Assembly: GCA_003427395.1 (NCBI GenBank)
Contig: BFEA01000088.1
Span: 329,785 to 350,323 of the forward strand
From: Chara braunii
Lineage: Eukaryota > Streptophyta > Charophyceae > Charales > Characeae
Direction: 5' to 3'
DNA: 20,539 bases
Shown here: positions 7,668 to 17,744 of the stretch, piece by piece
How the letters are laid out: each line of letters opens with the position of its first letter
How positions within the stretch are numbered: position 1 is the first letter of the stretch
Notes under the pieces: model-generated
Seen by the model: the letters and a program-made list of their open reading frames with translations, nothing else
What the model was told of the DNA's origin: nothing
The model's database searches: none
Translations under genes and position numbers: made by a program

Positions 7668-8063
7668 GCATCTTGCCACACCACTCTTGAAACCGCATTT
7701 TCTAGAGTTGGACGCGTCCCCACACAGCCACTTGAGAGTTGTAGCCCGAAAACTCTTTCCAGAGTTGTCAGAACCTCCTTTCAAGAGTAGCACTAGAAAC
7801 TCCGAAACGCCCAGCCTGCACCACCGCTGTTTTCAAGAGTCCTAAGGGCCCTTGATTTTTGAGAGGTGTCAGGCCGTTATCCTGACGCCATTCAGAAAAA
7901 ACAAAGTTGTAGGACTGTCGTTTTTCATCGTTTGTCCAGCACCATCGCCCTTTTCGAGAGTGCTGTGTGGGGAGGGGCCCGAAACTCTTGAAAACCCAAC
8001 TCTTGAGAACCTCCGACAGGTCTTGAAAAATTTCCCCGTTTCAAGAGTGGTGTGGCGAGGCCC
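7668..8063. mobile_element. ~396 bp member of the same TIR family (CTTGA type), abutting the previous copy
   Basis: The right end GTTTCAAGAGTGGTGTGG...GGCCC at 8063 is clear. The left end is decayed (GCATCTTGCCACACCAC at 7668). Inner TIR sequence CCACTCTTGAAAC matches on both sides. The flanks are TAT at 7665-7667 and 8064-8066. The internal layout parallels the preceding copy (GTTGTCAGA, CCCAGCCTGC), but its recurring short motif is CTTGA/TCAAG (about nine copies) instead of GTCGA. It is non-coding. Confidence 0.75.
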
Positions 8064-8109
8064 TATCTCTGCTCCACGAGGCATCCTTACTAATTTGTAG
8101 GGGCCCTTT

Positions 8110-8132
8110 AAAAAAAAAAACAAAAAAAAACA

Positions 8133-8186
<54 letters not shown>

Positions 8187-8274
8187 TAAAAAATAATAAT
8201 AAATAATAATAATAATAATAAAAAATAATAATAATAATAATAATAAATAATAATAAATAATAATAATAATAAAA
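8110..8274. repeat. A-rich and (AAT)n microsatellite
   Basis: An A-rich stretch passes into about 140 bp of AAT/TAA triplets with occasional AAAT interruptions. The open frames through it, rich in Ile or Tyr, are artefacts of the repeat. Confidence 0.95.
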
Positions 8275-8409
8275 AAGACAATAGTCAGAGAAGTGGTGTT
8301 TTTTTTTTTTTTTTTTTTTTTTTTGAGAAGTTGTTGCATTATATTTCAAAAAGTGGTCGAGGCTGGGGACCTCTCAATTCTACCCGGTGTTGCCAAAAAA
8401 GGTATCCTG

Positions 8410-8426
8410 CTGGACATCGGGTCCAG
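8410..8426 (-). other. LINE copy 1 3' UTR stem-loop
   Basis: On the minus strand, CTGGAC and GTCCAG form a 6 bp stem around a 5-base loop, about 86 bases from the poly-A tail. Homologous stem-loops are at 10093-10109 and 18003-18019. Confidence 0.5.
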
Positions 8427-8892
8427 TGTCCCAAGACGACTCAGCTTCGACAGAAAGTAAACCCCTTAAAAAGACCTTGAAGCGCAGTAAAAAAAGTGGC
8501 TGGACTAAGATATATCAATCACTCTCTTATCCTTCAGCCTATAATAGTCTATGGTTAGACTGAATTTCAATTAAGACCCTGTAAACCTTCAGTTGGGCAA
8601 AACCTGCCCTTCCCTGTCAAAATGACTCTGCCTAACAAACAAGCGGCAGCTAATCCAAAGGAACCCCTGGTTTCTACTCATCCAGTTTGTTGCACCTGGG
8701 GTACTGTCTAATCTAAATTTAATTTAACTGAATTAGTCATGCGAATCAGACAGCCAGGAACAGAGTGAAAAATGACCTTCAGTATTTTTTGGACTATCGC
8801 TAGTCTGTTCTTGCACGCCCAGGTTCCTTGGAACCGTAGAATATTTTCCCTGTGTCAATCTGCTTGCACTACTCTCCTTATTCCTTGTTTGA

Positions 8893-9890
8893 TCAACTTG
8901 TGCTGTTGGATTGGACTTGCCGCAAGTCTTCGCTTTGGAAGACCCTTGCGTTCCTGCCTGTCCATATAACTTCCATAATGATCATGCCCCTGCAGCAAAG
9001 AGCCACATAGCGGGAGGTCCTGGAGTAAGGCAAGTTAGCAGGTAAAAGTCCAGTACGCATCCATTGGTCCGTCCAGTCAAAGGTATGCAGTGTGCGACTA
9101 GTAAATCCCAAATTAATGTCTATTCCATCATCTCAGTAGTTCATCCACCAATGGACAGCAGAGCCAGAGGTGGGCCGCATTTTCCCAACCCCAGTTACAT
9201 CGTAGGCATTGTGTGGAGACTTCCATTCCTCTACCTGATAGCCACATAGCTGTTGCTGTAACCATTAAAGATTGCAGCCACATTATGCTGGCCTGCTTCT
9301 GAACGGGGGAATTTCATTAGCACCTGCCACAGCTTCCGTAGGCCTTGCTCTGTGCATCCTGTTGGCTGTTGAGCATCTGCTCGTCCTAAAGCCAGCGTCA
9401 GTGGTTTTTTCTTCACTCTCTCCTGTTGCAGCTGTACTCCTATTTTAGGGCGGTATTGGTAGAGGGGCACGTATTTGCCCTGATCTATCGGACATTCCCA
9501 TCCCATCAATAGCGGTTCGACTCTGAACGAGGTCGCCTCCCCTAGAAGTATTGCCGACCGTTTACCTTGTCTGGCTGTTTCGGTGTGGACACTGACTTCC
9601 TGCATATCCCTCGTGAGGTCGACTTGGCCGTTGGCGTCCACCAGAGTCAGCTGGCCAAAGCTCTGTCCCTGAGCTGAAAGTTTCCATCTCTCGACCCTGA
9701 GACCTGAGACCAAGTCCGGGCCCTGCAGTACTTGGTTGGGATGATCCTTGTTCCTGAGCCAGGCCGCTTCTGGTTGCAAAGTTCTGATCAATGAGGCTGG
9801 GATGGCCTTTTGAATCTCTGCGTAGTTGACAGCAACAATGATTACGAAGGCTGGGGAAGTGGTGGTTTTTACATGGGTGTAGAACGGCAC
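8893..9890 (-). pseudogene. LINE copy 1 ORF2 C-terminal fragment (frameshifted)
   Basis: The frame 9890-9231 is homologous to the region of copy 2 downstream of the reverse transcriptase; shared landmarks are SGLRVE.W, FRVEPLL.GW and Y.YRPK.GV. A frameshift near 9245 moves the reading into another frame. Here the zinc-ribbon-like motif CLRCNWGWENAAHLWLCC is legible (zf-RVT family of plant LINEs). A third frame (9111-8893) continues with WTDQWMRTGLLP and YVALCCRG. Without reverse transcriptase it is inactive. Confidence 0.75.
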
Positions 9891-10092
9891 ACCTGCAGCC
9901 GGTCGAGGGGCTTTTTTTTTCTTTTTTTTTTTTCTTTTTTCTTTTTTTTATTTATTTTGGAAATATCTGAACTTTAATTGCAAAACAATTCATACGATGA
10001 GGCCGGGGACCTCAAAATTCAACCCGGAGTTACCCTGGCAGTCTCAGCCAGCTTTGCTTAAGAATACTAGTCAAATAGAAGGCCACTGCAAA

Positions 10093-10109
10093 TTGGAAAC
10101 CGGGTCCAA
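10093..10109 (-). other. LINE copy 2 3' UTR stem-loop
   Basis: TTGGA and TCCAA pair around CCCGGTT on the minus strand. The closing pair is T-A where copies 1 and 3 have C-G, so pairing is kept through a double change. Confidence 0.5.
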
Positions 10110-10384
10110 TGTCCCATTCCTAACAATGTCATATTATGCTTTCCAGAAAGAGGACTACCTTGAAGCGCAGAAAAAGGAATCTCCACTGGGGAAATAATCT
10201 TCAGAATCTGGATTAACCAGTGCCAGATCGTTTTCTATCATTATCATATTCATTTCAGAACTGCACACTAGCAACCTTACTTAACCTCAACCCTACCCTC
10301 AGATAGGCTAGTAGACTCCTAAACCTCTGTGCTACCCACCGGGTCTATATCGGCCCAGTCCTGCCAAGTCACGGAGGTTTCCGC

Positions 10385-11527
10385 TCAACCTGAGATTGCC
10401 ACCTTTCCTTCCCTTGTTAACCATGGTAGCTGGTTACCTGAAGACCATGTTTTCAGAAACCAAGGCCGGCCTAACCCTTGGCGTCCCACTGCTCTTTTCC
10501 AATCAACTTGAATCATGTGTCTGATATTGTATCTGATGCTGAACTGTCGTTGTTGGGATGAAATTCTCGCGCTACGAAAAATCACAGTATTTCTCGCTTT
10601 CCAGATTTCTTGCATTATTACCCCCTTGCAAACCAACGCCACATACCCCGAGCCCTCTGCAAGTTTGAAACTGGAGTCTGGGAGGATGCCAGATAGTACC
10701 CAATCATCCGACCAGGGGAAGGAATTACCTGTTATGGCAGCCCAGCGTTCAGACCACCAGAGCCAAACTTCATCTGCCAACGGGCACTGGAGCCATAAAT
10801 GTGAACTCGATTCCCATCCCCAATCACAGCGGCTACAGGCTATCGGTATGTTCATGCCTCTGGACGAAAGCCACAATGCTGATGGGGTGACTTGTACAGA
10901 TTGCATCCATATTAAGCTTGCGTCTTTTTGCGACGAAATACGCTGGAGAGCCTTCCACTGCGTTTCCCAGTCTGGCTGCAGAGCGCGCTGTCCTTTCAGC
11001 CTCGAGAAAGGAGAGGATGCCAACCTCATGGGAGTTTTAACTGCGGCCAAACGAAGCCGTCTGACTCCAGTCTTGGGTTTGTATCTGTACAGGACCATTT
11101 TATGGCTGGGACTAGCAGACTGATCAGTGAGCGACCAGCCCAGCAGCAGGGGCTCGACCCTAAACTGATCTGCGTCCCCCAAGAAGATCATTCTCTTTTC
11201 GGACTGTAGAACTCTAACTTCAGTCCGGTCTATCGTAGCAGGCACACACTTTTCCCGAATTTTCTGCAGTTTTCCTGTACTTCTCCCTGTTGTAGTCATC
11301 TCCCATTCTTCCACTCTCAAACCAGAGGTAAACTCCGGCCCCATCACTCTCCACACTGTATTTTCTTCCTCTGGTCTGAGCCACGTGCCTCCCACATTCT
11401 CTGTTTCCTTTTTAAGAATACAAGTCCAATGTTGGGGGATAGCTTGCATCAGTTTAGCCCGGTTTTCCGGAACTTGTCTTAGTCTAGGCAAGAGCTTTTT
11501 CAGACCGGGCCCTCCTCCGATACCCAA
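10385..11527 (-). pseudogene. LINE copy 2 ORF2 C-terminal part with zinc-ribbon motif
   Basis: An open stretch of 380 codons continuing LINE ORF2 past the reverse transcriptase. Cys231, Cys234, His243 and Cys248 in CSRCDWGWESSSHLWLQC form the CxxC...HxxxC pattern of the zf-RVT domain seen at the C-terminus of plant LINE proteins. Downstream, the WSDDWVLSGILP and YVALVCKG blocks match LINE copy 1. It ends with TGA at 10385. The reading frame is separated from the reverse transcriptase by stops and frame changes around 11530-11760. Confidence 0.75.
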
Positions 11528-11757
11528 TCATCAGTTTCCTCATCCCACAGATGTTTGATCCGTATCACCCCTTTTTCTGCCCATGCCCTACCAAAATTAC
11601 CTGCACCTTCCCCTGCCGAGAACGGTTCCGTGTTTCGTTGTAGAATGTTAGAATTTTCAAACAGGAGCTGGTTGGCCATTTCCTTCTTGGTCTCCGGCTG
11701 CCTCAGCAGGCCAGGGTATACCTGCTTCCAAGCATACAGTATCCCCTTCCAGATTTT

Positions 11758-13131
11758 TTATTTCGGTCGTCTACTCGAGAAGGACGGAATCAAGCAGCAG
11801 TCCCACACATCGTCCTTATTGGAAAGGGACCACTCCTTAACAAATATATATTGAGCAAATTGTATCCAAAGCGTGGATGGGTCTTCAAACATAGCCTTGA
11901 TCACCCATTTGGCCAAAAAGGCGATGTTCTGGGTCTGGGGGTCCAGAATCCCCAGTCCCCTTTTGACCAGGGGTGGGTTATCGCCTCCCAAGCCACCTTG
12001 ACCATAAAGCCCTGATCCTCCTTTGGCGTCTGTTTCCACAAAATTTAATACCTTGCTGCAGCCCATTTGATCTCTGCGTAGGCCTCCTTGCCCAGCAGGC
12101 AAATGGTTAGAGGAAACCATAAGACCGAAAAGGCAGCTGAAGAAAGCACCAAGGCTCTCCCAAAGAGGGACAGTTTGTGGTTTCTCGTCCAACCGTGAAT
12201 TTTTGCTTCTACTCGACTGGACAAAATCTGGTCTTGGGTCTTGGAGCAGTCCGACAGGGAAACTTGTACGCCCAGAAACCGTTCTGATTTTTCCGTGGGA
12301 ATCCGCCTCAGTCCCCAATCCACCTTAAGAGTGAAGAGAGACGGTAGGAAATAGACAGACCAGTTAATAGAAGCTTCCGACAGGGAGCAATATTCGTTCA
12401 AGACTACTCTAAGTTCATCTAAGGCTGGGATGGAGTTTTCACAGGCTATCGTTAGATCGTCTGCGATAGCTCCCCCCTTCCAATGCAATGAAGGAGTTAG
12501 CTGTAGACCTACTATAGATGGCAAATAATAGTGGGGTTAGAGGGCATCCTTGCCGTAGAGATCTTGTTAGGCGGAATTCCTCTGACAGTTGGCCGTTCAC
12601 TATAATCACCATTGAGGCAGCTTGTGAGTACATTGTCCGCATCCAAGTAGAGAAACCATTCCCGAAGCTCATTTTTTTAAGTGTGGTGGACACAAAAGCC
12701 CACCCTACCTTATCATACATTTTTTCCATATCTAGCAATAAAACAACCACTTCTCTCTTCTCATAACCAATTACTTTCAGCGCTTGTACTATCGTCAGAA
12801 TATTTTTAAATATTGATCCACCCTTTACGAAAGCCCCTTGCTTCCACCCTACTAGCTGAGGGAGTTCTGTGGATAAGAGTATTGCTAAGGCCTTAGCTAA
12901 TATTTTATAAGCCACGTTCAACACTGAAATTGGTCGATAATTACAGATCTCTCTCTTATCTCCTTTTTTATATAGGAGGGAGATCACTCCTTGGACAAAA
13001 CCTTTAGGTAATGAACCTATCACCCGGGCTCTATTATAAATCTGGCGTATAAAAGGGACAAAGGCGTTCCATGAGCTTAAAAAGAGTTCCACTGGAAGAT
13101 CATCCAGGTCCGGGCATTTGCCCAAAGCCAT
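11758..13131 (-). pseudogene. LINE copy 2 reverse transcriptase (frameshifted)
   Basis: Non-LTR reverse transcriptase blocks are readable across three frames. Frame 13131-12439 carries GKCPDLDDLP, LLYKKGDKREICNYRPIS, motif A LLLDMEKMYD with catalytic Asp134 (12730-12732), and motif B SLRQGCPLTPLLFAI. Frame 12524-12045 carries motif C as IADDL with the paired Asp at 12456-12461, then thumb sequence (FLGVQVS, WTRNHKLSLFGRALVLSS). Frame 12318-11758 continues with ILDPQTQNIAFLAKWVIKAM. The catalytic acidic residues remain, but frameshifts near 12440-12520 and 12050-12320 break the protein. Confidence 0.85.
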
Positions 13132-13228
13132 TTGTCTGATTGTCTTGAGTCAGTTCACTCTCCGTAAAAGGAGAGTCCCTGAAGGCCCTTGTGCTAACGT
13201 TAATATAGGCATTTATTTTGTCCCAGAA

Positions 13229-14259
13229 TTATGAGGCTTCCGAGAGATCCGAGTCAAAAATGTCAAAGATGCGCCTCGTAGAAACGATATCTCGAAAGTA
13301 TTCTAGTGCAAAAGAGCACACATTTTCGGTATCCGTGGCTACAACGAGATTTAGATTGAAGGGGTGCCTAAGTTCCCTAATTAATGACTTAGATTGTCTT
13401 AAGATCATGGACCTAAAAGTCAGCTTAGTCATTTTATTGTAACCCACTATTCCTCTTTGTTTTAACCATTCTAACCATTCTGACTGTTTCTGCACTTCAA
13501 TGACCTCGAATGGCTTAAGGCCTCTTTTCTTTTTTGGGACTGGTAGTATTCTTAGAAAGGGTCGTTGCCCATCCGGGCCTCGGCCTGCTCAATTAGATGG
13601 ATACATTGTCGTTCTTTCCAAATCCTTGTTGCAGCTTTCATACGCGAAAAAACCATGAGTGCCTCCCTGATTATTCCTATTCCTGCCTCTGCCCACTATT
13701 CCTCAGAGGCAAACAAATTTTTTGTTGTCATCCAGCTGGACATTTGATCACTTACCCCCACAGGAATCCCTTTATCTTTTAAGATATTAACATTGAAGCG
13801 AAAGGGAGGCCGTGCCCTGTGGACCAAATCCTTAGAAATAACGTCAATTGAAACTAGGTAGTGATTAGAAATGTCTGAAACTTGGAATTAAGAGAGAATG
13901 CACCTTTCCCACAACACTCCCTTGGCCACTATAAAGTCAAGGCGCCTACGGGGTTGAGGGAAGGGATCTGCCGGCCGTGGACCGTACCATGTGAAGCCGT
14001 GGTCTTCAAGATTCATAAACCGAAAGGTGTCCACAAAATTTTGCGATTCGAGAAAGGACATCAATAATGTACTATCTGGTCTCAGAGGTGTAGCATCACG
14101 TGAGTCCAACCTGGGATTCAAGATGCTTTTCCAGTCACCCATAACAGCCATGTTTTCTGTGTCCGGTAGGCAGGCTGGTAAGTTGGCAAAAAACTATGAC
14201 CTAATAATGTAATCATTAGGGGCATATACTGTCATAATCACCCATTCTTCTGCATCTAA
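13229..14259 (-). pseudogene. LINE copy 2 endonuclease C-terminal half and linker to RT
   Basis: Minus-strand translation gives VYAPND (near 14215), the MGDWKSIL block (GDFN-like) near 14140, FTW near 13990, RRLDFIV near 13930 and ISNHYLV near 13880. In APE-type LINE endonucleases this last block is SDHxP; here Asp is replaced by Asn. The linker continues through KMTKLTFRSMILRQSKSLI and ENVCSFALEYFRDIV (13495-13229). Stops and at least one frameshift (13140-13230) separate it from the RT. The N-terminal half lies at 15204-15463, beyond an inserted element. Confidence 0.75.
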
Positions 14260-15203
14260 CATAGGATTCATGAAGACCTAACAAAAAAAAATTGTTAGGT
14301 TTGCACAAAATTTTTTAAAGATTCAAATAATACATTTTTCAGACCTCCTACATGAAAAAAAAAAGGTGACGTAAATTAACCGCAAAAAATGAATAGAAAA
14401 ATATTTTTTTAGAACCATTGGAAGTGGTGAGGAGAGAAATCCGTTTTTTTATAAAAAGTCACTACCTTGCAAAGCACCGTTAGTTAAGTAACCAATATAT
14501 CTCAATTTTTTATTTATCTAAAAAAATCATATTGATGGTTGTTTAAGGTATCTAACACGACAAACCTTTTCGGGGGTTTCCTAAACACGCACACATGTTC
14601 TCCTGTTCGCGAATACGTTCGCTTGAATATGTTATCTCATACATGGACGAAGATATTATTTTTTAGTGTTTTTCATTTATATATTTTTCTATTTTTTAAT
14701 TTTAAATCGTGATTGGCTAAGAATTTGAAGATGTCTCCCAAGAAAAAGTTGTTTGAATTCTTCTTTTACATAACATATATTTTTTGACAAAGTTTTTACA
14801 GTTAACCTAAAATTTGCTAAAAATGGATTATATTAATTTATAGTTCTATAAATTAGTTTTCACAGAGCTTGGGTTGACCAAACTCCTGAAAACGGCTTAT
14901 AGCTTTATAAATGAGTATTCAAATGTTTTTTTTTAACATTTTCGAGTTCGGCTTGCATTCCTTAAAGATTGTATTGTTTGAGCTATGTTTTTCGCCAATC
15001 TAATAGGAACGACTTATAGTCTTATAACATGCTCTTTACTCGAAAATATTTTCTTGCACATTTTGAGAACCGCTTGACTTTTTGCCCCTTTTTTTGCCTC
15101 CTTTCTTAGGAAACAGTTAAAAACGTTTTTTTTTTTATTTTACTTTTTCAATCTATAAAAAATGTTAGGTTTTGTGTTTTTTTATATTTTCACGAATTCA
15201 GTT
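14260..15203. mobile_element. AT-rich TIR element I inserted in the LINE endonuclease
   Basis: About 940 bp, strongly AT-rich and non-coding. Its ends are AGGATTCATGAAGACCTAAC at 14263 and, inverted, TTTTCACGAATTCAGT ending 15202. It separates the VYAPND half of the LINE endonuclease from the N-terminal half. Along nearly its whole length it aligns with the reverse complement of element II, for example GTTAAAAACGTT, AACATATATTTTTT and TTTTGAG blocks in the same order. The superfamily is not assigned. Confidence 0.8.
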
Positions 15204-15463
15204 TTCCAGGCCCATCGTCCGTCTGGGTCGGTATAACTGTCTAAAATTATGCAGTCGAGGCCACCCCTCCTTTGGTCCCATCAGCGGGAGCCCAAAATTG
15301 GGGGCCTGAAAACCACCACTGGCGAGACTCTACAATTTTCTTTTGATTTAACTTAGTTTCCTGAACACATAGTATGTGAGCATTTGCTGTGTGGGTCCAG
15401 GCTTAAATCCGTACTCCTTTTCCCTGTTCAAAGCCGAGTCCTTTAACATTCCAACTGAACACT
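15204..15463 (-). pseudogene. LINE copy 2 endonuclease N-terminal fragment
   Basis: Only about 260 bp, between the two AT-rich elements. On the minus strand it reads VFSWNVKGLG (15462-15433) and, further on, ILCVQETKL. These are the N-terminal NVRGL and LQETKL blocks of APE-type endonucleases, including the metal-binding Asn and Glu. Internal stops (after GVRI and after VAST) show decay. This placement shows that one LINE has been split twice. Confidence 0.75.
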
Positions 15464-16366
15464 GGATTCGTGAAAACCTAACAAAACGACAAAACCTCAC
15501 ATTTTTTATAGAAAAAGTAAAAGTCAAACTGTTATTTCTTACACAAAAAGATAACGTTTTTAACTATTTTTCGATAAAGGAGGCAGAAAACGAGGTGAAA
15601 AGTCAACTGCTCCTCAAAATGTGCGAGAAAACCCGTTATTGCAAAATCCTCTTATATGGCTATAAGTCATTCTTAGAGTATTTACAAAAAAACAAAGCTC
15701 AAATAGGACAATTTTTAAGGACTACAAGGCAAACTTGAAAGATGTAAAAAAAACCGGATTTTGATGAATACTCATTTGTAGAACTATAAGTCTGTTTCAA
15801 CAGTTAGGTAAAAACCAAGATGTGCGAAAACTAATTTATAAGACTATAAATCAATTTTGACGTTAACAATAAAACCCTTAGTAAAAAATATATGTTATTT
15901 AAAATAAGAATAGAAACAACTTTTGCTAGGAAGACACCTTTAAATTCTTAGTCAAACACGAGTTTAAAATTTAAAAAAATGGGAAAAAAATAAAATAAAT
16001 AGTAAAAAATAATATGTTCGCTCAGGTATGGGAGAATATGTTTGAGCGTATGAAAACCCCCATAACACGTTCATTGTACTATACATCTTATATGACTATA
16101 AACATGATTTTTTTTAGATAACAAAAGAAATAGATATTTAAGTTCTTGAACATACGCTGCTTCACCAAAGAGTGATTTTATGTGGAAAAACCTGCTTTTC
16201 ACCTCGCCATTTTTAGTGTTTCTCAAAAAGTAATTTTCTATTTATTTTTTTGCGGTTGTTTTACTTCACGTAGAATTTTGTTCCTTGAGGAGTCATGAAA
16301 AACGTACTATCATACATTTCTTGCAAATCTAACAATTTGTTTTGTTAGGTTTTCACGAATCCTGTG
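15460..16366. mobile_element. AT-rich TIR element II, inverted relative to element I
   Basis: About 900 bp and AT-rich, with TIRs CACTGGATTCGTGAAAACC at 15460 and, inverted, GGTTTTCACGAATCCTGTG ending at 16366. It interrupts the LINE between the ORF1-like part and the endonuclease start. The immediate LINE flanks are GAACAC (left) and GTGTTC (right), inverted rather than direct. The open frame at 15376-15738 is likely chance. CACT/CACA ends recall CACTA elements, but no transposase or 3 bp direct duplication supports that. Confidence 0.8.
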
Positions 16367-16480
16367 TTCGTGACGAGGCATACTTTATTGGGCATAATCA
16401 TTTTGTTGGTCCATGCCGCTTAATTCTTGGATGCGGTCCGTGAGAAGGAGAGCATGCACAATATTCATAGCCACCCCTAT

Positions 16481-16515
16481 TAGCCCAAGAAGCTCCCTAG
16501 CCCAAGAAGCTCCCT
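16481..16515. repeat. 18 bp tandem duplication within the LINE
   Basis: TAGCCCAAGAAGCTCCC occurs at 16481 and again at 16499. It is a small tandem duplication in the decayed ORF1/ORF2 junction region. Confidence 0.8.
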
Positions 16516-17655
16516 GGTGGTCCAGTGGCTGAGACGCAAGCAGAAAAACGTTCATAAGATAGCATTTCAGCCTCCTCTCTTCTGGTTGGCCAGACTGCTA
16601 TCTTAATGGCAGACAGGCCTGGAAGTAACCGAACAGCAGTAAGGGCGTCCCTCCTCTGCATAATAAAATCCTGCAGGGGGAACCATAACACCCTTGTCGC
16701 ACGCCAATTCTGAAAGGACGCAGAGACTTCATTTAAAACTAAAAAAATAAGATGAAGCATAATTTTTCCCCTTCGGGTAGTGTTGCCACATGACGGCCTA
16801 ATTTGCGTTCTGGCAGAGCGGTGCAAGACCCTATCTGGCTCAAGAAACGACTGTTGACTGACTCCACTGAGTATTCATCTGATGGAGCCCCTTCAACAAG
16901 AATTGTGGGTACTCGGAAGGACTCATCCTCATCCTGTAGGGTGAGTATAACGATCTGTTGTGGCGAATTCAAACAAATCAAGGGTACTAGATGCTCTTCT
17001 ATAGGCCCCTTGTCTCTATCCGTTGTGCTTAGGGTAACCATTGGATTAACACTTAACAACGATTTTTTAGCTACTCTCGAAGGACGACATCGCTTATTAT
17101 TAGAAGTCTTTTGCAATCGAGGGATGCTTTTTGGTTCCCCTAAGCATTGCTCCTCTACCGTACGGATGGGGAAATTATTCTCAGCCCTAGATTTCTTGTT
17201 AGGGGTGAGCATTACTGCCTGATCCAAACCGACTGTCTGATCAAAGAGAATTCCCCCTTCGTCGAACAACCCAACAACAAAAAAGTCTAGGTTTTCCTGG
17301 GGGTCGTCGGCCCGTTTTTCAAAAGGGCTAATAGATGGGGAACTTGACCGTCCAGGCTCCCACTCTTCAACCTTTCTCTCAAATTCCAAATCGGAGGAGT
17401 CTGAGTAAAAAGTAGTCCAAACTTTCTCCTTCTCTAATACCCCATTAGAGGAGGAAGGGTCAACACAAGCCTTGTCTTGTTTCTTCCCATTGTTCACCTT
17501 CTGCCAAAAAATGAAGGAGGGGGGGGTTGTAATCGCTTGTTCAAATAAGAGAGAGTTTTTTTGCAATTCAGTGTTAGACCCGATTGGTGAGGGGTGGAGA
17601 GCTATGTGTCCGAAATCGGATTCAACAGGGGTTTTGAGTTGAACGGTTCAACTCC
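16497..17655 (-). pseudogene. LINE copy 2 ORF1-like / 5' coding part
   Basis: The minus-strand frame from about 17655 to 16739 is open. It is rich in Glu, Ser and Pro with no clear zinc knuckle, and its upstream end reads VESDFGHIALHPSP. It ends at CFILFF and stops. An overlapping frame (16826-16497) continues with FQNWRATRVLWFPLQDFIM. Position upstream of the endonuclease and on the same strand suggests LINE ORF1 or the ORF2 lead-in. No domain is recognised, so the identification is by context. Confidence 0.45.
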
Positions 17656-17710
17656 CATTCAACTCCCGTTTCAACTCCCCGTTGAACCGAGTTGAACGTG
17701 GTACAACTCG
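17635..17710. repeat. Cluster of GTTCAACTC motifs on both strands
   Basis: GAGTTGAACGGTTCAACTC (17637-17655) is an almost perfect palindrome. TTCAACTCCC, TTTCAACTCCC, GTTGAACC, GAGTTGAACG and ACAACTCG follow within about 60 bp. The cluster sits where LINE copy 2 appears to begin. It could be the remains of a TIR or a compact binding-site array. Confidence 0.6.
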
Positions 17711-17744
17711 ACCCGCGGATTTTTGTTTTGCAGGCAAAACATAT

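Larger units (their letters stand above)
8299..9903 (-). mobile_element. LINE copy 1, 5'-truncated non-LTR retrotransposon
   Basis: A minus-strand LINE fragment. The poly-A tail is the poly-T at 8299-8324, followed upstream (on the minus strand) by a ~570 bp 3' UTR and then the C-terminal part of ORF2. It is collinear with the 3' part of LINE copy 2 and shares the 3' UTR blocks ACCTTGAAGCGCAG and GAGGC.GGGGACCTC. It stops at ~9903 next to the poly-T of copy 2, with no reverse transcriptase region, so it is 5'-truncated. No target duplication was found. Confidence 0.8.
9904..17660 (-). mobile_element. LINE copy 2, long decayed L1-like retrotransposon with nested insertions
   Basis: A minus-strand LINE with, in transcription order, an ORF1-like part (17655-16497), the endonuclease N-terminal part (15463-15204), the endonuclease C-terminal part (14259-~13860), a linker, reverse transcriptase (13131-~12045), connection and zinc-ribbon parts to 10385, a 3' UTR, and a poly-A tail visible as T-rich sequence at 9911-9958. 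Two AT-rich TIR elements (14260-15203 and 15460-16366) interrupt it. Several frameshifts and stops make it inactive. The 5' boundary near 17660 is approximate and I found no target duplication. Domain order matches the plant L1-type clade. Confidence 0.8.

Noticed and set aside
6763-8293. Shared AGTCAGAGA next to the SINE tail (6764) and the LINE copy 1 tail (8284) as a common target motif
   Set aside because: Two nine-base matches are too few to separate from chance or local duplication, and LINE copy 1 has no detectable duplication to confirm its insertion site.
7869-8349. Open frames rich in Ile or Tyr
   Set aside because: They are translations of the AAT microsatellite and poly-T tail.
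15376-15738. 120-codon frame in AT-rich element II as a transposase
   Set aside because: It crosses the boundary between LINE sequence and the element, has no transposase motif, and has no equivalent frame in element I.
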